From NCBI RefSeq assembly GCF_034140825.1, contig NC_089046.1, positions 1,812,001 to 1,876,000 on the forward strand: a DNA stretch of 64,000 nt. The letters run 5' to 3'. Origin of the DNA: Oryza sativa Japonica Group (lineage: Eukaryota > Streptophyta > Magnoliopsida > Poales > Poaceae). Positions within the stretch are counted from its first letter, which is position 1, and the number at the start of each line of letters is the position of its first letter. The translations under genes and the position numbers were made by a program. Shown here in pieces: positions 23,591 through 35,756 of the stretch. The notes under the pieces are model-generated. The model had not been told where the DNA came from. It was given only the letters and a program-made list of their open reading frames with translations, and searched no databases.

Positions 23591-23989
23591 GGCGACGCAG
23601 AGCACGGAGGAGTGGATGGAGCGAAGGATACCGGAGAAGAGGGAGAAGAGACGCTTCTGCTTGGGTCAAAGGGAGAAGAAGGCCACACGCCCGCGGGGAG
23701 ACGTGTAGCCTTCGATGGGCCGGGGCCCACGAGTCAGTGTGAAGCTATAGCAGCTTCCTCTTTGGGCTTCATTTAAAGCTATAGCTTTCTCCGGCAAGCC
23801 GTCGCCTCAGCTCATCTCCCTGTTTGCGAAATTGCGGCGGCGGCGCCCAATCTCGCGGTGCAGGGGCGGCGCCTAGTTCTTCCATGGCGAGATAGCATTC
23901 CGGTTTGCCGGAGGAGATTGCCGTCGAGAGCGAGAGAGAGCATCGGCGAATCATTTTGAAGTTGGGTGTTCCTCCTCTTCCTCCCGGCG
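23591..23989. promoter_or_regulatory. Shared divergent promoter between CCDA and the 282-residue protein gene
   Basis: The start codons of the two head-to-head genes are 400 bp apart, so both 5' UTRs and both core promoters must fit in this GC-rich interval. No clear TATA box is visible in either direction, as is common for housekeeping divergent promoters. Confidence 0.5.
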
Positions 23990-26900
23990 ATGGGGAACTG
24001 GAATCACCATCGGCGGCCATGGCACAGGAGGAGCCGCCACGAACGCCCTCCGCCTCCGCCTTCACCTCCTCCGCATCCCGGTATGGATGACTGATTTGCT
24101 TGTTCTGTTCCCTTTGTTTCTATGGATTGGATTGCGTTTTTGTATGATTCGATTTAAGTTCAGGTGGTGATTTGTTAGGCAAGAATAGGGTTAGAAATTT
24201 TTAAATCTAGGTATCTAGTCAGTAGGTCTGGTAATGTCGGTTAATGCTTTTTCTGTGAATTGGAATTTTAGGAATCGACATGAATATCATTCTACTTCTT
24301 GCCATCCTAAGAATGCACAACCGTCATAGATAGTGGACTGTCTGCTTAGAACCAGAGTTGCTACTGCAACTTTCTTTACCAATAATCTTATTGTTTGTCT
24401 AATTGTCTTAATATTTCAAAATGTGGTGCTTAAATGTCAGAAAGTTCTAGTTTTATTCAACTACCAAGTATCAATTTGTCGTTTGAGCTGTAATGGTATT
24501 GCAGTTTGCCATCTACTAATGTGCAAACTTTGTATATACGAGTTGGTCATTTGATCCAACCACACAGTAAGCACAGTGTGTCATCTGTTCCGACAAGAAT
24601 ATGTAACGGAAATAGTGGTGATGCATTTCTAGATTAGGATATTCTCCGCTTCCCGCCAAAGTAATATACAACGGCCTAATGGAAATAGTAATAATTTAGG
24701 ATGGTCTTTTCTTCCCACCAAAATTTAAAACACCGCCTCTCCTTATCCACTAGAAGAAATTTTTTTTTGAACGAATCACTAGAAGAAATATAAATGTTGA
24801 AACATAACCATGGTGCACCACTTCTGTACTTGAATCTTGCTAGACACCAACCTGCCACCTAGCACGGTTGCCATTCAGGCCAACTATTGCTAACTAGGAA
24901 CTAGACACCACCATGTTACCCCGTCACTCGCCTAGCATCATTTTGAACACTACTAAATTGCCCTAGCTCATTTCGTTATTACATGGGGGGTTCCAACTCA
25001 CCTGGACCTTAATGTGGCATGACTAGGAGCCTAGCCTAGGAATTTTTTTTAGAGCAAGGGCCATTCCCAGTTCCCACATTTCCATTAACAGAAATGTAGC
25101 TACAGATTTCAGGAAAACATAAAAGGAAACCACCAACTATCCTGATAGAGTTTTCATTGGTCAATTTGGGTTGGGTGTCAACACACAACCTCCTAATTGC
25201 CAGCAGCCAGCACAAAGTAAAGACACAGGGAGCCACTCTAGGGACTCAGCCAAACAGAACCCAGCAGCCCAACCTGATCAAAAGCCCACCCTACTGAGAG
25301 ACTTCCAGTTTTTTGTCAACAGTGAGAAGAACCGGGTCAGTGCTTCAGGTGAAATCAAACTCCAGAGTGAAGCCTTCTAGCTGGTAGCCGCTTCATCCCC
25401 ACCCTCCACCCGAACCTTGTGTTGAAGATGTCATTTACAAATTGCTTTAGGAGCTGGACCCCCCACAGCAGCCCTCTTCGCTCTTCCTCCTGCATCTGCA
25501 AACCAGCTCAACATGTAATCCAATGACAAGCATAATAAATCAAATCTGTGGGATCTCCAGGAAGTTGTTTCTTAAAACAAGCAGAATTTTTTGTTTTCCA
25601 AATGACCCATAAAATAGCAGCCACACCAACCCAAATGGGATGTTTCATGTTTTTCTGAAAGCTCTCCATCCAACTACCAAAAAGATGATTTATATCTCTA
25701 AAAGGTTTCAAGTTGCTACAAACAACATTCCAGATCACTTTTGCAATTCGGCATTCGATAAAAAGGTGTTGCATTGATTCTGCTGTATCACAGAATTGAC
25801 AAAATTTATCCCCCTTCTGCCAACCTCTTATAATTAAATTATCTTTTGTTAGTATACTGTTTCTCAAAAGAAGCCGCAGGAACACTTTGATTTTTCAAGG
25901 GGATCTTGAATTTCCATATTTCCTATGTGAAAAATAAATGCGTATTTTCATATCTTTGTAAAAAGATTTAACAGTGAATTACTCTATCTGCTTTTGACCC
26001 ATCAAGAGTAAGCTGATCTGAGTAAGCTTACCCTAGGAGATGGAAGGCAGAGTTATGTTATTATGATCATACAAGTTATTTCTCTAAAATTAGGATAATT
26101 CTAGAAGCTTCAAAAGAGCGTTGCTTTGCATTAGCCATATCACAGTCATCTGGTTGAGGTTGTACTTAATGGAGAAAGGAAACGAAGCGCTGTACTTACT
26201 GCACATTTCTTTAGAAAAATGAGGAGCCACAAAATGTTAAGTTGGCTATTGATAACTTCTTATGTGGGCGTAACATTTTTTTCCTCAAGCGGCAGTATGC
26301 TTAATCTATGATATACTTGAAGAAACATTGTTAGTACTTGCTATTAAAATAAACTATTAGGTAACTGACATAGCCATGAAAGGTGCAGTTGTGTGGCGAC
26401 AAAGGAGCATCCATTAGAAGGAATGCTAGTATTTTAGGATTGAACCCTTTTATCTAGTACTTTGAATAATTCTTCTGTTTAGTCTGTTATGAAAGTAACT
26501 GTTGGGTGTCTTTTTTTTCCATACTTTTAGAAGAGATGCTGCTATTTCAGGCGATTTCTAAATCTGTACAGTGGTGTTCAGATGGTAATTTGTTAGGGAA
26601 GACTCGGGTTGGAAAATTTTCGATCTAGATATCTAGGTCTAGTACTTTCTTGTTGGCTGACGATTTTCCTGTGGATTGGAGGTCTCGGAATGGGCATGAA
26701 TATCATTTTGCTTCCTGCCACCCTAACAATGACACAACTGTTGTAGATGGTGGACTGTCCTGTACTGTGTGATGCGGTCAATTTAAGCTTAGAACCAGAG
26801 TTGCTACTGCGACTTCCTTTACAATTAGGCTTATTATTTTTGGTCTAATTTGTCTTACTATTTGAAAAGGTACCCAAATGTCAGAAAATGCTAGTTTTAT

Positions 26901-28315
26901 TTGACTACCAAGTATCAGTTCATAGTTTGAACTGTAATGGTATTGCAATAAGCAAACTAATCCCTCTGTTTTTTTATTTGACTTTGGTTAATTCAACGTC
27001 AAATAAAAAAAATAGAGGGAGCACTTGTGTGCACATATCTTCAGAAAAAATGAGGGGACACAAAATGTTAAATTGGCTATTGATAACTTCTTACGTGGCC
27101 ATTACATTTTTTCCTCAAGCAGCCGGATCCTAAATCCATGATATGCGTAAGGAGACGTTATTAATTGCTATTAAAAATAAACTATTAGATAACTGACATA
27201 GTCATGAGAGGCGCAGTTGTGTGGCGACAAAGGAGCATCCCTTAGAAGGAATGCTAGTGTTTTAGTACTGAACCCATTTATCCAGTAGCCTGAATGGTTC
27301 TTCTGTTTAGCCTGTTAGGAAGTAACCGTTGGGTGCTTTGGTGTCTTTGTTTCCCATACTTTTAGAAGGGATGCTAATATTTTGGATTTGACCCGTCCAA
27401 AATCTGCAGGCGATTTCTAATCTGTACAGTAGTCTTAAGCAATCTAACCAGAATTTTTTTGTATATGTTATTTGTTTGTATAAACATTTTAGAATTCATC
27501 ATCTCCTTGCATTTTTATGCTGCTACAATGAATCTGATATTGCTTTTGTATTTACAGGACACAATTGCCACCCAGTCCCATTATGGGAAAGGGAATTTTG
27601 CATTTATGTTGGCGGCATTTCTTGGCACAGGTTCTGTGACAACAAGAGATATGTCTGCATGTATAAGAACATTGAGCAATGGGATGACTCAGAAGCCTTT
27701 GATAATTTTAAGAATGCAAAGGCTAGATTCTGGGCTAATTACCATGGCCAACCTTCAGACATATCTTTGCCAGACCCTGATATGTATATTGACAAGATTG
27801 ACCACAATAGCAAGATCGACCCTGAGTTGATAGCTGACCTGAAGATGGTACGCTTACCATTCGAGAGGGATGATGAGTTACTCCCAGCTGATGGATTGGG
27901 CAGCACTGATACAGATAACAAGTGCCAGCAGAAGCAGAACCAATCTGGAAACTGGGACATCTATGTAGAAAAGCCCACTGAAGTTAACAAGTGGGAGCAA
28001 GATTCAAGATCCAACATGGACTGGGGAACAAAGCATGAATCTTGGAATGAATGGAGTAAAAATTGCTCTGGTTGGGGTAGTGCCTTGGCGGATTCTAGTG
28101 CCTTGGCGGATTCTAGTTGGGGCAATTGGAATAATAGTAACAATCATCATTCATCAAATAACAGGGATAGCTTCAATGGGGTCAACAGGAATAGATACCA
28201 GGACCCAAACAGCATATCTGGAAGGAAAAGGAATAGTGGTGGGCACATTCAGCAAAGAAACAGTAGACAGAGAAACCAGACTGAGGGCTACCAAGGAAGT
28301 ACTCCTAGATGGTGA
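23990..28315 (+). CDS. Conserved plant protein of unknown function (WEREF...SLPDPDMYID motif), 2 exons
   Basis: Exons 23990-24080 and 27558-28315 with one 3.48-kb GT-AG intron give 282 residues. I chose ATG 23990 because it alone ends exon 1 in the phase exon 2 needs; it reads MGNWNHHRRPWHRRSRHERP followed by a Pro-rich stretch. ATGs at 23905 and 24019 are in another frame and would stop soon after splicing. The N-terminal half of exon 2 has a conserved-looking core: VPLWEREFCIYVGGISW, a tyrosine-rich YVCMYKNIEQWDDSEA, RFWANYHG, and SLPDPDMYIDKIDHNSKIDP. The C-terminal half is hydrophilic and disordered, rich in Asn, Ser, Trp and Gly, with an SALADS direct repeat (18 bp twice, about 28079-28114) and an Arg/Gln/Asn-rich tail. 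I recall similar proteins in other plants but no function; an RNA-associated role is only a guess from composition. Confidence 0.8.
25041..25990 (-). mobile_element. 5'-truncated LINE with zf-RVT module and poly(A) tail
   Basis: The minus-strand frame 25885-25508 reads FLRLLLRNSILTKDNLIIRG, then CQFCDTAESMQHLFIECRIA and WVGVAAILWVIWKTKNS: the Cys/His zf-RVT module and C-terminal tail of plant L1-type ORF2. Upstream SVKSFYKDM- and HRKY-like words in another frame show one extra A in an A-run near 25888-25893. The 3' end carries a short poly(A) (on + as T's at about 25043-25050). The RT and endonuclease domains are absent; a dead copy. Confidence 0.75.
26955..27022. repeat. Mini palindrome resembling a Stowaway terminus pair
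   Basis: TCCCTCTGTTTTTTTATTTG is followed within about 60 bp by its near-complement CAAATAAAAAAAATAGAGGGA. This is the size and pattern of a very short Stowaway-like hairpin remnant. Confidence 0.5.
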
Positions 28316-28724
28316 GACCATATAAGACAAGAGAATGGTCTCCATTTGATAATAGTGTAAAGGGGGTAAATGACCACACAATAGAATGTGGCCTCTTAGT
28401 AGTGCGAAAGATTGGATCAGAATGAACTTTTGTCTGGAGACTACAGGGATAGCTTCAATGGGGTCAACAGGAATAGATACCAGGACCCAAACAGCATATC
28501 TGGAAGGAAAAGGAATAGTGGTGGGCACATTCAGCAAAGAAACAGTAGACAGAGAAACCAGACTGAGGGCTACCAAGGAAGTACTCCTAGATGGTGAGAC
28601 CATATAAGACAAGAGAATGGTCTCCATTTGATAATAGTGTAAAGGGGGTAAATGACCACACAATAGAATGTGGCCTCTTAGTAGTGCGAAAGATTGGATC
28701 AGAATGAACTTTTGTCTGGAGACT
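28161..28724 (+). repeat. 282-bp tandem duplication spanning the stop codon and 3' UTR of the unknown-protein gene
   Basis: Bases 28161-28442 and 28443-28724 are identical as far as I can read. The unit starts ACAGGGATAGC and ends TTTGTCTGGAGACT. It includes the last 51 codons with the TGA at 28313-28315. The second copy therefore lies in the 3' UTR and repeats the 49-residue C-terminus untranslated. Confidence 0.9.
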
Positions 28725-29142
28725 AGAGCAGTTAGCAATAGTTGGCAGTTAGAACAAATGATCTATGTAAAGAGATGCTCGAGTTTTTTCCTTCTCTAGA
28801 AAGAAAGTTTCTTCATGTCGCTTGAGACATGATGTTTTTGGGTAATGGAAGCAGAATGCTGCCATTTCGTTGTAAAGGTGATCGCCATAAGTTAGTTGTT
28901 TTTTTTCTCTTTCTTTCTTTCAAGCTCCATGAATATGTAGTTTGTTCAAGTGAAACATAGAATTCATGTACTGGTAGCATGTTAGTACTAACATATACTG
29001 ATATATTGATAATTCGTGTCTAGTGCTAATAAAGATACTCATAAGTCATAACCAGATGAAAGAGTCTGGTACAGTATGTGTTACTAACATAAATTTTGCA
29101 ACTACCAAACATAAATTTGTGTGCAAGTGTACTCAACCATAA

Positions 29143-29428
29143 GGGCATTTCCAACCCAAGACACTAGACATAATTTCCATAAACTCCACATCATCAAGAA
29201 ACTAGTACTAGACACTACTCTTTCAATGCAAACACTACTATTCCATACTTAAATTTAATGCTACTTATCTCACATGATATCTTGGACGTTGTGTAGAAAC
29301 CATATCTCATGCAATATATGGTTTCCTTCTCTTTTCTCATTTATTCACTTGCCATTTCATTTTTTATCCTAGGTGGCAGCTTATTTAATGCTATGGACAT
29401 CATCCTAGTCATTGGGTTGGGAATGCCC
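29143..29428. mobile_element. Tourist/PIF-type MITE, 286 bp
   Basis: Perfect-looking ends GGGCATTTCCAACCCAA and TTGGGTTGGGAATGCCC, with TAA at 29140-29142 and 29429-29431 as target duplication. No coding sequence. The rest of 28900-30000 is AT-rich spacer. Confidence 0.8.
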
Positions 29429-30209
29429 TAAGTCTTCTTTCATCTGATTAATTTGTTAACCATAAGCGTACTCGCAACTGTCAAGGGTTAATACTAGATT
29501 CATCACAAAGTGTTTTTCACACTTTCCTTAAATAAAAGTGTTTTTCACACACATACACACAAACTTCCACACATAAATTCGCTTGCAAAAAAATAGGATC
29601 TTTTTTTAATGTTCGATGCTGAAACAGGGGCTTTAACAAAAATAATACTTAAAAACCATTTTATATTATACAAGTCGCTTTGACTTTTCACTTAGTCAAA
29701 CTTCTAAAAGTTTGATCATGTTTATAAAAAAAATCTAGCAACATTTCTAACACAAAACAAATAAAATATATTTAATATCATATTTAAAGAAACTAATTTG
29801 GTATTATAGATATTGCTAAGTTTTTATATAAATTTAGTTTTATACTAGGAAAAGTATCAAAAAGATTTATAATATTAAATGGAGTTAGGAGTGTTGTGTT
29901 ACCTTAGGGTGAAAACAAACCGTAAGGGGTGTTATGCAAAAACTAGGATCACCTTCATGACAAAAATAGCCCGAAACAAGGGCCTTTTTGTAAACATTAC
30001 TGCCAGTCCGTCAGCGCGCGGAACACAGCGATCTCTGCCGTTGGATCGATCATCAACGCTCCATCGGAGCAACGCCGCCCCGTCAACAAATGCGGCGCCT
30101 CCCCCCTCCCCCCTCCCGACGTTTCCCGTTTCCCTTCCTTCGCGCGGCGCTGCTCCGGTAGGGTTTTTAGCCGGCGATCTCTCCCCTCTCGCGCGCTCGG
30201 CGACTGAGA

Positions 30210-33200
30210 ATGGTCGAGGTGGAGGAAGTCAGCAACAAGATGCAGGCGCAGATGCGCCTCCACCCCGCGGCGGCGGCGGAGGAGGAGGACGCCGACCTCC
30301 CGCTCCCTGCCCTCTTCGACAAGGCGTCCCACCTCCACTCCCTCGCCTCCAGCTCCTCCCTCGATCAGGTTTTCCCTCGATTCACCCCCCCTTCTCCTCA
30401 TCCCCATCAACCCTCTCATGGCGGTTTCATGCGAGCGCTTACTGTGGCTGCTTGGTTTGGTTTGGGATATTTGCAGGAAGGGATCCGCAAGGGGGTCGAC
30501 CTGCTGCGGCGGTGCGACGAGATGGTCAGTAAGCTCGGCCTCTTCTCCTCCAACGAGACCAAGGATGACGTCTCCACTGCCAACCTCAAATACCTACTCG
30601 TATGCTTGTTTCCCCCACTACATCTGCGTTTAGTTCCGTTTCTCTTATCATATCATGTTTGTGCATCTGCGACATGTGGTTATATCTGTGATTTCGATTG
30701 ATTTTCTTCAGGTGCCGTACTACCTTGGGGAAATGACTGAAAGGGTAGCGCAGGAAGATCGGATCCCAGTCCTTAAGGCGTCGCAGGATCATTTGAAGGT
30801 TATATCAGTTTGTCCTGTCACATTTAGTTGATTTGGTGCATATTTGTCATGTCTTTCTTATGCCCTTTTCAATTGGGAGCACTCTGTCATCACAACACTC
30901 ATGTTTTAATCACTACGGTTACGCAGGAATTCATTTCTATCTGTGAAGCACTGGAGCTTATATCAGAGGATGAGCTTGAATTGTCTAGGCAGAAGCAACC
31001 TGATACCATGGCAAATCGAAGAGCACAGAAGGTGAGCCTTGGCAAAATATTTTTTCTCGAATATGTTAAAGCCTTAAAGGGGTCATCAATCATTCTGCAA
31101 TTTACAAACACAATAAGCTGGGATCCAAATCTCTTATTGAGACTGCAAAATCTGGGACTCATAATCTGCTTGACCTTTTCCAAAGTCGGTTAATTTCCAC
31201 TCTAATTTTCTTGTTTGACCAAACCTAGGTTGCACGGTTCAAGCGCCAAAAGGCTGCAGAAACAAAGCTCCTAGAAATCAAGGAGAGGAAAGAAAGGCGT
31301 AGGCGGTCATTGAGAGCAGCTGCTTTATCAGCTCCTATTGAAGCTGGGGAGGAAGATGCTTTTGAGGATGATGGAGAGGAAGAAAGAGAGGTTAGCAGTT
31401 AGCACCAGACATTTAGAACCCATTTACGTAGCAAATCTGATCTTGTTTACCAAATGGAAACATCATGATATATTCTTAAATTACCACATAGCATATTTGA
31501 AAATACTCCAAACTAAAATTAGCTACAATGTACTAGAAGTGGAAGAAAAATATTTACTTTTCCAGAAAAGAAAAGGAAAGGAAAGGCTTTGTTCTGTTCA
31601 ATAGAAGATGGAATTTGACAAATTTGATGATTCAAGATAGGTTTTAAAAATCTCATAGGGAACTGATCGCATTTCCTGAATTAGCCCATTTTTGTGGCCA
31701 TGAAACACACAACAGATTTGTTCTGTAGTGCCAGATTGTCACCACCAATCTTTTTTCCTGTAACAATATGATGCTTAATGTCTTTCCTATGCTTTTTATA
31801 TACAATCTCTTACTTTTGTGGGCAATCAACCTTTTGGGATCTGTCGATGTGTGCTTCCAAAGTTTGGGCTCCATGCCTGTCATAACTTTACTTTGATGTA
31901 CAAATGACAAACGGTTATGCTGTGGTTTTGATTCTTTTTTTTGGTTCTATGTTGCAGGCATGGTTAGCTACTATCTCATTGGCTCTATGCAAGGTTTGTG
32001 TTTTGTGGGCAAGAATGATTCTCTTATACTGCTTGGAATGTTTATTTGCATTCTTTTAAGCTACTGTGCTCGCTTTGTTATCCTGATCATCAGACGTACT
32101 CATTTCTACTTCATTTTATAGGCTTTTGACCTTCTTGACATGTTAAAGAAGGAAGAAGAAATGCTTCTGGCAGTAAAAGAAAGGCAAGCGAAGGTAAAAC
32201 AAATGAATAAACTTTGCCAATGTCTTGTCAATAGTATCTTTGGTTGATCCTTTCCAGTATCATATTGACCTTTTAACCTTTCTTCTGTAACCGTTCTGTA
32301 ACCTTATACAATTATTGAACTTCGCTTTGGATAAGCCTTGAGCTTATGTTGTAGTAGGGCTTACCTTCACCAAGTAGATAGCTGGATAGTTGTATACAGT
32401 AATTCCGTTTGAAAAAAAATATACACCGGATTCTGAGTTTGGACATACAATTAAATTAATTGTCATAATATGATAATAACTTGCCATTGCAAGTATTTCA
32501 TCACACTTCTCTCTCTCTGTGTGTGTGTGTGTGTGTGTGTGCAGAGTGCTGAGTGTTTTGTTGTTACTACATGCAAGTAATATTAGATATTTGATTTTGT
32601 TTTCATGATCCTTTTGTAGCACTCGATGGTAGATATTCTACCGTAAGAAAAAAAAGAAGATTTTTTTTATCTTTGCTCCCATTGTGTTGCATATCTGTTT
32701 CAATAAACTCTGCACTTACATGGAGGTTTCCTTTAGTAATGAAATAATTGCCTGCTTATGATGTTTTAGGATGGTAATGCATTTGCTCGTGAAATGCTTG
32801 ATGAACGTACAAAAAAGGCTGAAGCATGGCACCATAATGCTGCCAACCGTGCACCATATTCCAAGCCAGCTGATCCAATCACTTGTGCAACATTTGCTCA
32901 AGATGTCATTGAAGGTAGAGCAAGTGTTTCACAAGCACATGAGCACAAACACCAGCCGCTGATATTTGGCCCTGCAAGTCTTGTTGGTGGAGGACTAACC
33001 AGTGAAAGAGAGAGAATGGCAGCACAAGTTTTTCAGCCAAGTTACAGGTATGCTTTAAAATACTGCTACGTACCTGGCTGAAAACTGCACTGCTTCTTTT
33101 AATATTTGTGGAGGGGGCATTATTTGTGGCAACTTTTAATGCATCATATTAGTCATACTTTGATATATTTGTAGGAACTTTGACCTCCTATTCCATTGAG

Positions 33201-33994
33201 CATTACTCGATGAGCAAATTATTTCTTGGTAAATTTGTAAAGTGGTTCTTTACATTGTATTTGCTTCACCACATTAGTATGTGACTGTGTTTATTCAATC
33301 GTAGGTGTTTCCTTGTTCTATTGTTGTATGTTCTGCCATAAGTCTGTGACAAATTTGTGGTTTACATTGTTGATATCATTCTTTTTTTTTCATGCTGGAA
33401 AGGCACCATGTTAAATTTGCTACTCAGTGCAATACTAGATTCACTGACAATAAACTGTTGTCTTGTACTCTGTTGTGACTACGAACGCTTGGTGCAATCG
33501 TATAGATGCTGAGATAGTGATTTGTAGGTGCGACCTTATGTTTAGTCATAATCCATGAAAAATTCCAAGAAATGGTACTATTCTGCAATTGCTCATAAAA
33601 AACATTAGATTTCCCCTGCAGCAACTAAGTGTTGAGCTGTAGATCATCTCTATTAAAGTGATATTGCATTGTTCAGTAAAAGTTAGTGAAAATATGCATA
33701 TGAGACTATCCTTTGATCCAATTATTCTGTTTCCATTTTTCCTGTATTTGGACTATTAGGTTGCCAACGATGAGCATAGAAGAAGCTGGCTTACGTGAGA
33801 TGAAAATGATGGAGAAATGGCAAGAAAGAACTGCTAAGATGATTCAAGAATCAAACTCCGCATGGCACAAGGATGGCAGTCGGTCAGCCCAAGAGGATGA
33901 GGACGCTGAAGAGGAGAAAGCAAGAGCATGGGATGACTGGAAGGACGATAACCCTCGTGGTGCAGGCAACAAGAAGCTCACTCCCTGTGGCTAG
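30210..33994 (+). CDS. TAP46: TAP46 / alpha4-like PP2A-associated regulatory protein, 9 exons
   Basis: Exons: 30210-30368, 30477-30599, 30712-30798, 30927-31031, 31229-31390, 31958-31993, 32122-32193, 32770-33047, 33760-33994; all GT-AG and in phase, 418 residues (Arabidopsis TAP46 is of similar size). Helical N-terminal TPR-like domain: LPALFDKASHLHSL, GVDLLRRCDEMVSKLGLFS, KYLLVPYYLGEMTERV. A basic helix VARFKRQKAAETKLLEIKER binds the catalytic subunits of PP2A-type phosphatases in this family. The C-terminus PTMSIEEAGLREMKMMEKWQ... with an acidic EDEDAEEEKARAWDDWKDDNPRGAGNKK-like tail is the TAP42 signature. It acts in cytosol downstream of TOR, stabilising PP2A, PP4 and PP6 catalytic subunits. 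A 36-nt exon (31958-31993) encodes AWLATISLALCK. A CT/GT microsatellite in intron 7 lies at about 32507-32542. Confidence 0.95.
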
Positions 33995-34824
33995 ATTATA
34001 TGCTATGGCAATTCTATTGAACTTAGATCTGAAACTGTAGCTCTTGTAAAAATATGTGGTTTTTTACTTTCCTTACTGCGGCATTTGTTGACTGTTGAGT
34101 AATAATGTGTTCCATATGCCTATTGTAATGGTGCATGGTTTTCTTCTGCCAATATATTGGGAAGTAATGCCAAAAAAAAGCTGGTTTGAGAAGCAAGCTT
34201 ACCTGCTCGGTACAAAGATCTTATCTGCTCGGTACAAGTATGTTACACTCGTCAGCCATGCCCAAAGGGTAGATCACCCTATTGGGCATGTTTGGCTTAG
34301 AGCAAGTTTAATAGTATAGTCAACTACTAGCTTCAAAATATCTCCAGCCAATTCGGACAATAGTTACTTAAAAATATATACTACATCATTAATATCTGGT
34401 CTTATATCTCATACATACACATCGTCTTGGAGTTTATGCTACAGTTGACTACACAGTTTATGCTACAGTTGGCTACAAATATGTAGCTCGCTTTTTCTCT
34501 CATATCTTATCTTCTCTATATGTGCTTGTAGCTGACTTAATAGTCTGTTATTGTACTTGTTCTTAGCTCCATGGAAGATATTTTTCTCGAGATTAAGGTG
34601 TCCCATTGCCCCATATTTGGTAATATTCATCGATGATTAAAACGTTTCGAAATGCTTGCGGAACTTAAAGTAGTCTTACACTTTGGTGGGTTTGCAGGGG
34701 GCACGAAGAAGACAATTATGTGACACAAAAGCCAAACAAATGACAAACCCAACTTACTGCTAATCGACCTGTTATTACTCGAAGCAGCTTGCAATAATTT
34801 GATTCATAGAATTACAGTACACAT
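33995..34824. other. Spacer between TAP46 and the sulfotransferase cluster
   Basis: Holds the TAP46 3' UTR, a MITE (listed separately) and AT-rich sequence. No gene seen. Confidence 0.5.
34299..34565. mobile_element. MITE with AGAGCAAGTTTAATAGTATAG-like ends
   Basis: The left end AGAGCAAGTTTAATAGTA pairs with the reverse complement of the right end, AGAACAAGTACAATAACA. About 265 bp, AT-rich, no coding sequence. It resembles a common grass MITE class. The target duplication was not resolved. Confidence 0.6.
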
Positions 34825-35756
34825 ATCCTTCACATATTTCATGAATACTACACATGTCCAGCTGTTCGCTTCAAACATGAATACATGATAGTTACTTCTA
34901 TTCTCCTTTTTGTCGTAAAAGCTGTGGATGAAACAACAAGCCAGTTCCTTCAAACTTGATCTCGATGATCTCATCAATTTTCATTGCCATCTCCGGTGTC
35001 AGATAGTTCCTCCAATCTCCGACTACTCCACGCCGGAAGAATATGTTGTTCGGTACGTCTTTCTCGATAAAGTCAGTTGTCCCCGACAGATTCACCTCTA
35101 ACCTCGACAAGCTCTCCATGGCACAGATCTCCACAATCTTCCTATCCACTCCAGCCTCTTGCTCCTCAACCGTGAACGGGTGCCCAACGAACTCGGCCAA
35201 ACGTCTCAATAGGCCAAGCGTGTCAGCGGCAAGCTCCTCGTAGGTCAAGAAGAACACCTGGCTTGGCATCTCGACGTGCCACCGCCAGTAGCCGAGGACG
35301 TGCTCCCAAAACGGCCCGAAATGCGAGATGCCATCGCAGAATTGCCGGACAGCCACATCAATGTTCCATGACATGAATCTATTCCAGAAGTGCCAGAGAG
35401 AGACAAAACAATCCTTGGGATCCCGGCACAGGTACACCACCTTGCTGCCGGAGGCGGCAATGGAGTCCGGCAGCGATTGGGCCGGGATGTGCGTCGTCAA
35501 GAGCCTTGGTTCCGGGAGCGAGCTCAGATCGGGGATGCGGTCGTTGACGAACAACTGGGACTCCAGAAAAGGGACGCTAGCTCGTGGGCGTCGTGGTGGA
35601 GAGCAGAGTACATAAGCGCCTTGAGCCATGTGGTGCCGGACTTGGGGAAGGTGGCGATGAAGACGTCCGTGGTGCGCGCCATCAGATGCCTCTTGATGGC
35701 CATGGCGCTCACAACCCCCCGCCTGGACATGTACCATCCGTCAGGGTGGCGACAGT

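Larger units (their letters stand above)
24180..27420. repeat. Tandem duplication within the long intron, one copy split by an insertion
   Basis: The segment at about 24180-24550 resembles 26580-26950: shared ATGAATATCATT, CTTAGAACCAGAGTTGCTAC, and TTTGA(G/A)CTGTAATGGTATTG. The segment at about 26220-26560 resembles 27050-27400: shared TTGGCTATTGATAACTTCTTA and GTTGTGTGGCGACAAAGGAG. The two halves of one ~0.75-0.85-kb unit are therefore contiguous in the second copy. In the first copy they are separated by about 1.65 kb (24560-26210) that includes a LINE fragment. Confidence 0.75.

Noticed and set aside
23905-24090. A plus-strand frame starting at 23905 as exon 1 of the unknown gene
   Set aside because: Its phase at the 24080 donor does not fit exon 2; ATG 23990 does.
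28412-28597. A second small gene with the same C-terminal sequence as the unknown protein
   Set aside because: It is the second copy of the 282-bp duplication lying in the 3' UTR, with no start context or promoter of its own.
32507-32542. CT/GT microsatellite in a TAP46 intron
   Set aside because: An ordinary dinucleotide repeat with no sign of function.
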